NCBI GenBank assembly: GCA_031272455.1
Contig: JAISTS010000137.1
Location: 1 to 40,583, forward strand
Source of the DNA: Tannerella sp.
GTDB taxonomy: Bacteria; Bacteroidota; Bacteroidia; Bacteroidales; Tannerellaceae
Direction: 5' to 3'
Length of the DNA: 40,583 nucleotides
In this document: piece by piece, positions 15,655 to 24,296 of the stretch
Layout: each line of letters begins with the position of its first letter
How positions within the stretch are numbered: position 1 is the first letter of the stretch
Notes under the pieces: model-generated
Told to the model about the DNA's origin: nothing
The model's input: only the letters and a program-made list of their open reading frames with translations
The model's database searches: none
Position numbers and translations under genes: made by a program

Positions 15655-17544
15655 ATGAAAAAAGTATTATTTCTGACATTTATCGCTTTAAGCGCAGCAA
15701 ATCAAACGTTTGCAAGTGATGAAGACACGGCGCCCGTCGATACGACGATAAGCCTGAAGCAGGTTGTCGTAACGGCTAACAAGATTGAAGTAAACCGCAA
15801 TACTATTCCGCTGTCGATCTCGGTTGTCGGTCGCGAAGAGATAGAGGCGAGCAGCGAATCGGCTTTACTGCCTGTGCTGTCGCACCGTGTGCCAGGGCTA
15901 TTTGTTACCGAGAAAGGCGTTACGGGTTTTGGAGTAAACACCAATTCGGCAGGTACGGTTAACATTCGTGGTATAGGTCAGAGCAACAAAGTGCTTATGC
16001 TATTCGACGGACAGCCGCAGTGGGCTGGAGTGTTCGGTCATTCACTGCCGGACACTTATGTAGCTTCGGATGTCGAGCGTGTTGAGGTCATTCGCGGTCC
16101 CGGTTCGTTGCTTTACGGCTCAAACGCAATGGGCGGTGTGATAAACATTATAACCCGTCGCCAGCAGGATGACGGTCGCCGCACTCAGGCGCGGATAATG
16201 TATGGCTCCTATAATACGCAGAAGTATATGATTAACAATGGATACAATGCCGGACGTTTTAGCAGTTTTATCTCCGTCAATCACGATCGTAGCGACGGAA
16301 TGAGAGCTAATTCCGATTTTCGTATCACTAACGGTTTTGCCAATCTGGGCTATCGGCTTAACGACAACTTTCGCCTGAAAGGCAGCGCAAGCCTTGCCAA
16401 ATCGAACAGTCAGAACTCAGGTCCGGTCGATAATCCTATTACAGATAACACAATGGATGTATTGCGCGGGACAGCTTCGGTCAGTCTTACTAATGCTTTC
16501 GAGAAGTCGAGCGGCGCTATTCAACTGTTCTACAACTGGGGACATCACGATATTAATGACGGATACCGCCCGCAAACCGGTGGAACGCCACGTACATTTC
16601 GCTTTAAATCCGATGACCATAATACAGGATTGTTAATGTATCAGACGTTCAGGCTCTTCGATGGTAACAGCTTTACTGCCGGGATTGACTATAAAAACTG
16701 GGGAGGGCATGCGTGGAACGATACTATCAATGGACGAATCGGTGAAATCGTTCGTCGATCTGTTAATGAGGTTGCAGGCTATGCGATTATGCAACAGGAT
16801 CTTTTTGACCATTTAAGTATCAACGCCGGTCTGCGCTATGAGTATAACGATGCCTATGGAAGTCGCTGGACGCCGCAGGCAGGCATTACGATTCGTCCGT
16901 TTGAAGGCAACGCAATCAAACTGTCGTACTCCGAAGGCTACCGCAGTCCTAACATACGCGAACTGTACATTTCGTATCCGCCGTATTCAATGGCTAATCC
17001 TGACCTGAAGCCCGAAACGATGCAGAATTATGAGATTTCGGTCGGACAGTATCTTTTCGACAACAAATTCTTCGCCGAAGTTACCGCATTTTATCTCGAA
17101 GCCAAGAATCTGATTACCGGCGAGCAGGGAACGTTGACCAATATAAATAAGATCTATAATAAGGGTATCGAAGCCGAACTGACCTATTATCCGCTGAAAA
17201 ACCTTTGGATTACGGCGAATTTCAGTCAGCTCTCGACCAGCATACCGATAGAAGCGGCGCCGAAACGCAAGTTCTTCGCCGAAGCAACCTATACGGTCAA
17301 AAATCTTACGCTGACCGTAGATGTCGAGTCGATCGGACGTCTGCAAAAAGTAGGCGGTACGGAGGACGACAAGATTTGCTATGCACTTCTTAATGCCAAA
17401 GCATCATACCTTTTCGGTACGCAGGATAAAGGATTGACCATCTTTGTCAAAGGTGAGAATCTGACCGGCAAAGAATACGAGATCCTGAAAGGATTCCCGA
17501 TGCCGAAAACCGTTGTTATGGGAGGGGTGAATGTGGTTTTTTAG
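15655..17544 (+). CDS. TonB-dependent outer-membrane receptor
   Basis: 629-residue TonB-dependent transporter. It has a signal peptide (cleavage near QTFA at about residue 20), a TonB-box-like ISLKQVVVTA stretch and a plug domain (about 45-165, with VNIRGIG and VERVEVIRGPGSLLYGSNAMGGVINI). A 22-strand-type barrel follows, with the TonB-receptor motif YSEGYRSPNIRELY near 420 and a C-terminal Phe. It lacks the carboxypeptidase-like N-terminal extension and SusD partner of glycan systems. It therefore resembles the BtuB/FecA-size receptors for metal chelates, haem, siderophores or cobalamin. The NikR-like regulator upstream points to a metal-related cargo, by inference. Confidence 0.92.
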   Translation: MKKVLFLTFIALSAANQTFASDEDTAPVDTTISLKQVVVTANKIEVNRNTIPLSISVVGREEIEASSESALLPVLSHRVPGLFVTEKGVTGFGVNTNSAGTVNIRGIGQSNKVLMLFDGQPQWAGVFGHSLPDTYVASDVERVEVIRGPGSLLYGSNAMGGVINIITRRQQDDGRRTQARIMYGSYNTQKYMINNGYNAGRFSSFISVNHDRSDGMRANSDFRITNGFANLGYRLNDNFRLKGSASLAKSNSQNSGPVDNPITDNTMDVLRGTASVSLTNAFEKSSGAIQLFYNWGHHDINDGYRPQTGGTPRTFRFKSDDHNTGLLMYQTFRLFDGNSFTAGIDYKNWGGHAWNDTINGRIGEIVRRSVNEVAGYAIMQQDLFDHLSINAGLRYEYNDAYGSRWTPQAGITIRPFEGNAIKLSYSEGYRSPNIRELYISYPPYSMANPDLKPETMQNYEISVGQYLFDNKFFAEVTAFYLEAKNLITGEQGTLTNINKIYNKGIEAELTYYPLKNLWITANFSQLSTSIPIEAAPKRKFFAEATYTVKNLTLTVDVESIGRLQKVGGTEDDKICYALLNAKASYLFGTQDKGLTIFVKGENLTGKEYEILKGFPMPKTVVMGGVNVVF

Positions 17545-17614
17545 TAGATAGTAGCAAGTAGATTGTAGTAAGTAGATTTACCGTTTACCCTGCACCGTGA
17601 ACCGTGAACCAAGT
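17544..17614. repeat. Two consecutive 7-bp tandem repeats after the TonB receptor
   Basis: Five GTAGnnn heptamers (GTAGATA, GTAGCAA, GTAGATT and similar) run from the receptor's stop codon to 17578. Five ACCnnnn heptamers (ACCGTTT, ACCGTGA and similar) follow directly at 17580-17614. The second array shares its unit with the repeat at 6757-6789, 10.8 kb away. Confidence 0.75.
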
Positions 17615-17648
17615 GTGTTTTTATTTTTTAATTGTTATTTTTGTAAGA

Positions 17649-18254
17649 ATGAGCCGTTTTATTTTGTCATTGCTGATTTTAAGTTTTGTTGCCTGTTCAG
17701 GGCAAGACGATTTTGAGCTTTCGGTACGTGAGGCTGTAACCAATCAGATGAACGAATATCCGAAATCCACGTTGCGTGATTTGTATAAGAATTTTTTTCA
17801 AGATCGCTTCGGTCCCGGGCATCTTATCGCTGATACTGCAGCGGCAGCCGCTTATCTGCGCGAAGAACTTGCATCTTTTGAGCAAGCTAAGGGCGCTGCC
17901 TACGAACCGACCGGACGACTTGGTAATTTCTACCGTGTCAACCTGTCAGTTGTAAAAGACGCAAAGGTGCCTGCCGAACGGCTTCTCGATGCATTTGTCC
18001 GTAGTGCAAACAATGTTGTGGCGCCCACTCCCGACGAATGGCGTAAGGAATGGCGAGCAATCGACCGTATCATCCGCTCGATGCAACTGTACCTCCCAAA
18101 CGAAGAAGCCGACCACATCGAGATTAAGATCTTTGTTGACAGCGGAAATTATGTCATGCACCACAGCAGTATCTATGAAGAGACCTACGAGCCGCACTAT
18201 CGCATTGTCGAAAAAACAATTTTTGAACAGGAAATTTTGCCGCTTATAAATTAA
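17649..18254 (+). CDS. Conserved-looking lipoprotein of unknown function
   Basis: 201-residue predicted lipoprotein from the ATG at 17649: basic start MSRF, hydrophobic core, lipobox FVAC with Cys16, then SGQDDFE. Acidic residues after the lipidated Cys resemble the Bacteroidota lipoprotein export signal, so surface exposure is possible. The mature part is soluble and mixed alpha/beta, with notable stretches RFGPGHLIAD and NFYRVNLSVVKD. I do not recognise the family. The frame is open to a GTG at 17604, but that start would put 15 residues ahead of the signal peptide. It lies 104 nt after the TonB receptor, across the repeats. A TATTTTTG box at 17636-17643 is so close that its transcript would be nearly leaderless. 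Confidence 0.75.
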   Translation: MSRFILSLLILSFVACSGQDDFELSVREAVTNQMNEYPKSTLRDLYKNFFQDRFGPGHLIADTAAAAAYLREELASFEQAKGAAYEPTGRLGNFYRVNLSVVKDAKVPAERLLDAFVRSANNVVAPTPDEWRKEWRAIDRIIRSMQLYLPNEEADHIEIKIFVDSGNYVMHHSSIYEETYEPHYRIVEKTIFEQEILPLIN

Positions 18255-18266
18255 TACTTATCTTTG
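18236..18266 (+). promoter_or_regulatory. Promoter of the RelA/SpoT homologue gene
   Basis: TTTG at 18236-18239, 19 nt, then TATCTTTG at 18259-18266, 32 nt upstream of the ATG. The -33 element lies inside the end of the lipoprotein gene. Confidence 0.65.
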
Positions 18267-18298
18267 CTTTCTCCAATGCAGGACAAAAGATTTAGCTT

Positions 18299-20515
18299 AT
18301 GAGCAAGGAAAGTTTTTTTACGGCAGACGAGAAGCGTGAGTTTTTTTCAGCGTATCATTCGCTGGTTACGAGCTTATCGTCGTGCCTCGAAAAGGATGAC
18401 ATCGCGCAAATGAAAGCGCTGATGAAGAAGGTTATCGCCCTGCAATGTTACGGGCGCGATCAGAACGGCATCAACGGTTTGCTGCGTAATATCCGCACGG
18501 CGATGATTGCCGTTTCGGACATCGGACTGAAGCGCACGCCGGTCATCGCTTTGCTGCTTTATCGACCGGTTTACAAGAAAATTATCGAATTAGACGAGGT
18601 CCGTAAGGCGTTTGACGATGATGTTGCGCTTATCATTAGCCGTTTGCTGAAAACGTCCGACCTTTATGCACGTAATACTGCTATCAATTCCGAGAATTTT
18701 CATCATCTTTTATTCTCGTTTGCCGAAGATGTGCGTGTCATCCTGCTGATGATTGCCGACCGCCTCTGTATGATGCGTATGGGCAAACAGATCAAAGACG
18801 ACAGCAGCCGTATCCGAATGGCGACTGAGGTGTCGTATCTTTACGCTCCGCTGGCTCACCGTCTTGGGCTGTACAAGATAAAAAGCGAGCTTGAAGACCT
18901 GTCGCTCAAGTATATAGATCCCAAACAATACGAATATATCAAGAAAAAGCTGAACGAGACCAAACGCTCGCGTGATGCTTATATCGAAGAATTTATCCAG
19001 CCGGTGAAAGAACGATTGGATGCTGCCGGACTGAAGTTCGACATCAAAGGAAGGACAAAATCAATCTATTCCATCAATAACAAGATGAAAAAGCAGCAGA
19101 CTGATTTTGAGGGGATTTATGATTTATTTGCTATTCGTATAATCCTCGACTCGGAGGAGCAACGTGAACGTTCGGAATGTTGGCAGGCGTTTTCGCTCAT
19201 CACCGATATGTATCAGCCCAATCCAAACCGGATGCGCGACTGGATTTCGGTGCCGAAAAACAATGGTTATGAGAGCCTGCATATCACGGTGTTAGGACCA
19301 CGCAATCGCTGGGTCGAAGTGCAAATCCGTACTCAACGAATGGACGAGATAGCCGAAAAGGGGCTTGCGGCGCATTGGAAATATAAGGGCGTGAAAGAAG
19401 AGCGCGGGCTGGATGAGTTTATGAATGACGTCCGAGCGTTACTCGAAAATCAAGGCTCCAACCCGATGGATACGATCCGCGATTTCAGGATGGATTTGTA
19501 CAAAGACGAGATATACGTTTTCACACCGACGGGCGAACTGCTCAAGCTCGGCAAAGGCGCTACGGTGCTCGATTTTGCGTTCACCATACATTCCAAGCTC
19601 GGATGCAGGTGCGTTTCGGGCAAGGTGAACGGTCGCAATGTGCCTATCCGTCACGTGCTTAACAATGGCGATTCGGTTGAAATCATCACTTCGCCTCAAC
19701 AAAAGCCCAAGCAGGACTGGCTGACATTCGTATCAACCTCGAAAGCAAAGACGAAGATACGTCAGGCATTGCGTGAGGAGGATGCCAAGGCTGCGGAATA
19801 TGCGAAAGAGCTGTTGCAACGCCGTTTCAAAAACCGCAAAATAGAGCTTGAAGAGGCGGCTTTGATGCGTTATATCAAGAAAAAAGGCTTCAAAAGCGTT
19901 ACCGATTTCTATGTTGAGATAGCGGATGAACGGCTCGACGTCAACAGCGTAATAGAGGAATACCTTGATATAGAGCGCAAAGAGCGTGAAGCAGCCGAAC
20001 ACACCGAAATACGTAGCGCTGAGCAATTTACAGCCACTCCGCAGACTGCGGAGAAAAGCAGCGCGGGAGATGAACTTGTGCTCGACAAAAATCTGTCGGG
20101 AATAGATTACAAGTTAGCCAAATGCTGCAATCCTATCTTCGGCGACGAGATTTTCGGGTTTGTTTCGACTCAGGGCGTAAAGATCCATCGCCGCAACTGT
20201 CCGAATGCGCCGGAGATGTTCAGCCGTTTCGGTTACCGCATCCTGCCGGCGCGATGGAAAGGCGAGGGCAGCGGCTATGTTATCACGCTGCGCGTCATCG
20301 GACACGACGATATAGGCATCGTAACCAACATATCTTCAGTTATTTCCAAAGACGGCAATATGACACTGCGCAGCATCAATGTCGATTCGGTTGACGGACT
20401 TTTCCGCGGCGACATCACCGTGATGGTAAAAGACACGCTGGCTGCAGACCGTCTGATAAAGAAAATCGGCGAAGTAAAAGGCGTAAAGCAGGTTGCGAGG
20501 CTGTATTCCAAGTAA
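18299..20515 (+). CDS. RelA/SpoT-family (p)ppGpp synthetase with degenerate hydrolase site
   Basis: 738-residue long RSH protein: HD-like domain (about 50-200), synthetase domain (about 235-370), TGS (about 400-465), zinc-finger-like CC region (LAKCC ... HRRNC, about 610-640) and C-terminal ACT (about 660-738). Synthetase residues look intact: GRTKSIYSI (Arg252, Lys254), GYESLH (Tyr324) and VEVQIRT (Glu340). A basic R-x-R-D (311-314) stands where bifunctional Rel has RxKD and E. coli RelA has ExDD. The hydrolase signature HDxxED is replaced by Tyr-Arg-Pro-Val-Tyr-Lys (88-93). The first metal His is replaced by Asn64, and the NMR Asn by Met158. It is therefore probably synthetase-only, implying that a separate (p)ppGpp hydrolase is encoded elsewhere. 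Its stop is 12 nt from the convergent mutL stop. Confidence 0.93.
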   Translation: MSKESFFTADEKREFFSAYHSLVTSLSSCLEKDDIAQMKALMKKVIALQCYGRDQNGINGLLRNIRTAMIAVSDIGLKRTPVIALLLYRPVYKKIIELDEVRKAFDDDVALIISRLLKTSDLYARNTAINSENFHHLLFSFAEDVRVILLMIADRLCMMRMGKQIKDDSSRIRMATEVSYLYAPLAHRLGLYKIKSELEDLSLKYIDPKQYEYIKKKLNETKRSRDAYIEEFIQPVKERLDAAGLKFDIKGRTKSIYSINNKMKKQQTDFEGIYDLFAIRIILDSEEQRERSECWQAFSLITDMYQPNPNRMRDWISVPKNNGYESLHITVLGPRNRWVEVQIRTQRMDEIAEKGLAAHWKYKGVKEERGLDEFMNDVRALLENQGSNPMDTIRDFRMDLYKDEIYVFTPTGELLKLGKGATVLDFAFTIHSKLGCRCVSGKVNGRNVPIRHVLNNGDSVEIITSPQQKPKQDWLTFVSTSKAKTKIRQALREEDAKAAEYAKELLQRRFKNRKIELEEAALMRYIKKKGFKSVTDFYVEIADERLDVNSVIEEYLDIERKEREAAEHTEIRSAEQFTATPQTAEKSSAGDELVLDKNLSGIDYKLAKCCNPIFGDEIFGFVSTQGVKIHRRNCPNAPEMFSRFGYRILPARWKGEGSGYVITLRVIGHDDIGIVTNISSVISKDGNMTLRSINVDSVDGLFRGDITVMVKDTLAADRLIKKIGEVKGVKQVARLYSK

Positions 20516-20527
20516 TTGCGTCTCGGA

Positions 20528-22336
20528 CTAATTCTTGAATTTTTTTCCCAGTTCCTCGTCCGACAGGATATAGAGTATGGTCTTGCCGTCGGGAGTTAAA
20601 TTGTTGGACGACAGCGAGAAAAGCCCTGCCACTATAGCTTCCATTTCTTCTACAGTCAGCTGTTTGCCGGCTTTGACGGCAGCTGTGCGGGCTAAGGCTA
20701 AGGCGAGCATATCGGTTTTACTGCCATTGTCGAGGTCGCCGTGTTCAATAGCGTCGGCGATGATATCTTTCAGCAGGACGACGGGATTACACTCTTCCAC
20801 TCCGGCGGGCAATCCGTTGATTGAATAGCAGTTGCCCCCAAGCGAACTGAGTTCAAAACCCAACTGTTGCAGTTCGTCGGCAAATTCGGGTAGCGCCGAG
20901 GCTTCTTCGGCTGTCAGCTCGGCGATTTCGGGGAAGAGCGTCTTCTGCGACACGCTTTTGCGGGCATTGATGTTCGATATATATTTCTCGTAAAGTATGC
21001 GGACGTGTGCGCGGTGCTGGTCAATCAGCACCAGACCAGATTTCAAAGGTGTAATGATATAGCGGTTTTTGTACTGGAAGCACGAAACGGCGACATCGGG
21101 AAATAGCGTCTCGTCGGCAGTCTCATTAATTAGCTTATTTTCAATCGAATGTTCGGTTGTTTTATCCTGTTCAAAGCCGCGATACAGCTGTTCCCAGTCC
21201 TGCTGGGTATAAGTCGGACGGTTTGGCTTCTCAAACGGATTGTAGTGATGGTTAACGTGGATTTGCGGCGTACGCACCTGTTCGTCGGGATTATAGACGG
21301 GAATAGTGATGATTTTATCGCTATCGAAATCTATGCTTGGCGCTGCATTGGCTTTACCGAGCGTTTCGCGGACGGCGGCAGCGAGGATCTGCCATATCGG
21401 GCGTTCGTTTTCGAACTTGATTTCCGTCTTCGTCGGGTGTATGTTGACGTCGATAGTCGCCGGATCCAAGGTCATATAAATGAAGTAGTCGGGCGTTTCA
21501 CCGGCGGGCAGCAGCTGTTCGTAAGCCTGCATCACCGCTTTATGGAAATAGGGATGACGCATATAACGCCCGTTGACGAAAAAGAAATTAAGATAATTGC
21601 GCTTTGAGGCTGTGTCGGTATGCCCGATATACCCTTCGATATTCACTATCGCATTGGTAACTTCGACAGGCAAAAGCTTTTGATTTAATTTTTTGCCGAA
21701 AATATTTATAATTCGGTTGCGAGCGCCTGAAGCCGGAAGGTTGAAAACCTCGGAATCGTTGTGTCGCAGCGTGAAGGCTATATGCGGGTTGACTAAGGCA
21801 ACGCGCTCAAATTCGCGAAGTATATTGCGAAACTCTGTTTCGTTAGTTTTCAGGAAACGCCGCCGAGCCGGAACGTTATAAAACAGATTTTTGATAGAAA
21901 AAATGCTACCTTCGGGACAGGCGTCGGGTTCTATATTGTCGAGATTGGATCCTGACAGAGAGAGCTTTACGCCCAGTTCGGAATATCTTAAGCGAGTGCG
22001 CAATTCGACCTGTGCGATAGCGGCGATTGAAGCAAGCGCCTCGCCACGAAAGCCAAACGTGTGTAGCGCAAAGAGGTCTTTCGCCTCGGTGATTTTCGAG
22101 GTAGCATGCCGCTCGAAAGCCATTCGCGCATCGGTTTCGGACATACCTTTGCCATCGTCGATAATCTGAATCAGCGTCCGTCCGGCTTCTTTGATATTGA
22201 CTGTAATGTTGTGAGCATCGGCATCTATAGCGTTCTCCATCAGCTCTTTAACTACTGATGCGGCATTCTGGATAACCTCGCCGGCGGCTATCTGATTGGC
22301 TATATGGTCGGGCAAAAGATGGATTATATCGCTCAT
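20528..22336 (-). CDS. mutL: DNA mismatch repair protein MutL
   Basis: 602-residue MutL. The N-terminal GHKL ATPase has KELMENAIDA (Glu31), DDGKGM and GFRGEALASI, followed by the transducer region and a C-terminal dimerisation domain from about 415. The endonuclease motif DQHAxxExxxxE reads DQHRAHVRILYE (439-450), so the first metal-binding Glu is Val445. The usual ACR and CPHGRP elements appear as LAR and TPDGKT near the C-terminus. It therefore looks devoid of nicking activity, though this may be normal for the lineage. It is the last gene of the long leftward block, and its ATG overlaps the stop of the preceding small gene by 1 nt. Confidence 0.95.
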   Translation of the reverse strand: MSDIIHLLPDHIANQIAAGEVIQNAASVVKELMENAIDADAHNITVNIKEAGRTLIQIIDDGKGMSETDARMAFERHATSKITEAKDLFALHTFGFRGEALASIAAIAQVELRTRLRYSELGVKLSLSGSNLDNIEPDACPEGSIFSIKNLFYNVPARRRFLKTNETEFRNILREFERVALVNPHIAFTLRHNDSEVFNLPASGARNRIINIFGKKLNQKLLPVEVTNAIVNIEGYIGHTDTASKRNYLNFFFVNGRYMRHPYFHKAVMQAYEQLLPAGETPDYFIYMTLDPATIDVNIHPTKTEIKFENERPIWQILAAAVRETLGKANAAPSIDFDSDKIITIPVYNPDEQVRTPQIHVNHHYNPFEKPNRPTYTQQDWEQLYRGFEQDKTTEHSIENKLINETADETLFPDVAVSCFQYKNRYIITPLKSGLVLIDQHRAHVRILYEKYISNINARKSVSQKTLFPEIAELTAEEASALPEFADELQQLGFELSSLGGNCYSINGLPAGVEECNPVVLLKDIIADAIEHGDLDNGSKTDMLALALARTAAVKAGKQLTVEEMEAIVAGLFSLSSNNLTPDGKTILYILSDEELGKKFKN

Positions 22337-22644
22337 TACTTCAGGAAAAAATACCAGAAAATGACGCCGAGAATGGAAAGTATAAGGATGAGACGCATAT
22401 TTTTGTATGCTCGGCTGCTCAGGTCTTCGCCTTTGAGCTTACTTTTCTTCAGGTGCGTAGTCCCTTCGATGAAAGTCCCCTTGATAGCAGGTTTATGCTC
22501 TTCGGGTTTTTCTTCGAGGACGCCCATCTCGATTTTCACCTTGCGGATACGCTCTTCGAGGGCTTCTTTGCGCGGGTCCCAGTATATCGGCTTATGCTCG
22601 AACTGGCGTGGCTTGCGCAGGTTGTAAAACGAAAACATTCTCAT
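22336..22644 (-). CDS. Small tail-anchored protein of unknown function upstream of mutL
   Basis: 102-residue protein with a basic, charged N-terminal part (KPRQFEHKPIYWDPRKEALEER) and one C-terminal hydrophobic segment (about 82-101, MRLILILSILGVIFWYFF), so it is probably anchored in the inner membrane facing the cytoplasm. Similar small Bacteroidota proteins are, as I recall, sometimes mislabelled as a riboflavin synthase subunit; nothing here supports that. Its TAA overlaps the mutL ATG (TAATG), and it begins 12 nt after the OstA-like gene. A second Met at residue 3 could also be the start. Confidence 0.75.
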   Translation of the reverse strand: MRMFSFYNLRKPRQFEHKPIYWDPRKEALEERIRKVKIEMGVLEEKPEEHKPAIKGTFIEGTTHLKKSKLKGEDLSSRAYKNMRLILILSILGVIFWYFFLK

Positions 22645-22656
22645 AATCTATTGATC

Positions 22657-24246
22657 TTAATTTTCCGGCGCGAAGTTACGAAATTTATTCGTTCTTTTGG
22701 GTTTCTCTTCCGTTTTTCTTTCGATTACACGCCAGATATCGTCTTTATCGCGGGGTCGCATATAGTCATACCAGAAGAAATCTTTCATTGTCCGCTGGTC
22801 GGATTTGAGGTCTTGCAGTGGTGTCATTTTAGCCTGTGGCTGGGGCCAGACGGCTAATTTTTCGAGTTTATTGTCTTTAAACCATATTCGCAGGTAGCTG
22901 CTTCGCGTCTCGTTCATTCCCGTTACCGTACTGTCCTGTTCAAGAGGATAATAGATTGTTTCGGCGTTGCCGTCAATATAAATCATCCTGACGGTGCGAC
23001 CCTCGAAGTAGGCATATAAATCCCTGCCTTTCAGCTGATTGAATGACAGCGAATCCATTTGTTCGATAGCATAAGAAAATTGCCTGACGAGCACGTGGTC
23101 GATAACGCTGTCGCGGATAAACGCCTTGATGGTGTCGCCATAGAGCTGATAACGCTCGTTCCACAGCACAGGGTCGGTGTACATATTCATCACCGAATCT
23201 TTCGTGTCGAAAAGCATAGAATCGCAAACGCCCTGAAGATCAATCCGATAGAAACGCACACGATGATAGGCTTTCAGTTCGCGGCGCGTGGAATCGACAG
23301 TTATCATCTCGAAGGTATCGGCACGCATATAGAGTGTGTCGCCCTGCGAAAATTCCAGACAGCGGGCGCTGTCGGTAACAAACGCATATTCAGTCTTTTC
23401 GTTGTAATAGCCATAGTTCCCTTCGAGTATGATTTTGTTGGCTGTGTCGTTCATAAAAACATTGCCGAAGGCTTCGCCGAAGCCCGTAGCGCGGTCATAC
23501 ACAATGGAATCGCCAACCAGCATACGGTCGCCGGAGAAAAGTTGCGAGCGGTCGAGGAGCAGCGAAGTGTTGTCGTTGGTGTTGTACCATCCGCGCGAGG
23601 TGTGAATTATGCCGCTATCGGAGTCAATGATGGATGGACCAAGGATTTCGGCAATTTTGGTGTCGGTGTTATAATGCAGAGTATCAGACCATAAGGTGAA
23701 TTGCGGGTTTAAGAGTTTGACGCTGTCGTTAAAAACCGCCAGTTTGGTTGAGGGCGAATACTGTCCGTAAACCGAGGTCAATTCGTTTTCGGCATCAACA
23801 ATCATCCCGCCTTCAAAATAATAGCCGATGTCGGTTGTGCGGTCGTAGTTGAGGCTGTCGGTAAAAAGCGTTACGACGGAGCTGTCGGCTTGATAGCTTT
23901 CCATTTTCACGTTATAACGCATCTGTGCAAGGCGTGTATTGCCGTCGTAGAGCAGGTAATCGCCAAAGACGAAAAGCGTGTCGCCCTGTTCCATCCGCAC
24001 TGTCCCGAAGGCTTCGAGCGAGCTGTTGGTCTCGAAAAAATATGCACTGTCGCAGTACATAAACGAGCTGTCGTGGCGAAAAATCACGTTGCCTACCAGC
24101 ACCTGTCGGTCGGCGCTGATATTTTTGTTAAACCGCTGTTCGTCAGCATGTTCAAGAAAAACTTTCGTCGTACGAACAACAGCAGTATCGGCATTTTGTT
24201 GTGCAAAGAGAGCGAAAGGAACGAACATCAACCATAAGCATTTCAT
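22657..24246 (-). CDS. OstA-like protein (LptA/LptD N-terminal-type beta-jellyroll)
   Basis: 529-residue exported protein with a signal peptide ending near ALFAQ (about residue 15). The body is made of repeating beta-strand units of the OstA/LptA type (LVGNVIFRHDSSFMYCDSA, then FGDYLLYDG, later MLVGDSIVYDRATGFGEAFGNV), matching the OstA-like family of Bacteroidota. A periplasmic role in lipopolysaccharide transport or outer-membrane assembly is likely by family. No porin-like LptD barrel is attached. It follows the SurA-like gene by 50 nt and fits that envelope-biogenesis context. Confidence 0.85.
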   Translation of the reverse strand: MKCLWLMFVPFALFAQQNADTAVVRTTKVFLEHADEQRFNKNISADRQVLVGNVIFRHDSSFMYCDSAYFFETNSSLEAFGTVRMEQGDTLFVFGDYLLYDGNTRLAQMRYNVKMESYQADSSVVTLFTDSLNYDRTTDIGYYFEGGMIVDAENELTSVYGQYSPSTKLAVFNDSVKLLNPQFTLWSDTLHYNTDTKIAEILGPSIIDSDSGIIHTSRGWYNTNDNTSLLLDRSQLFSGDRMLVGDSIVYDRATGFGEAFGNVFMNDTANKIILEGNYGYYNEKTEYAFVTDSARCLEFSQGDTLYMRADTFEMITVDSTRRELKAYHRVRFYRIDLQGVCDSMLFDTKDSVMNMYTDPVLWNERYQLYGDTIKAFIRDSVIDHVLVRQFSYAIEQMDSLSFNQLKGRDLYAYFEGRTVRMIYIDGNAETIYYPLEQDSTVTGMNETRSSYLRIWFKDNKLEKLAVWPQPQAKMTPLQDLKSDQRTMKDFFWYDYMRPRDKDDIWRVIERKTEEKPKRTNKFRNFAPEN

Positions 24247-24296
24247 CTCTTAACACTTTAAAATATAATAATTTAACTTCAACCGTTCATCTTTTT

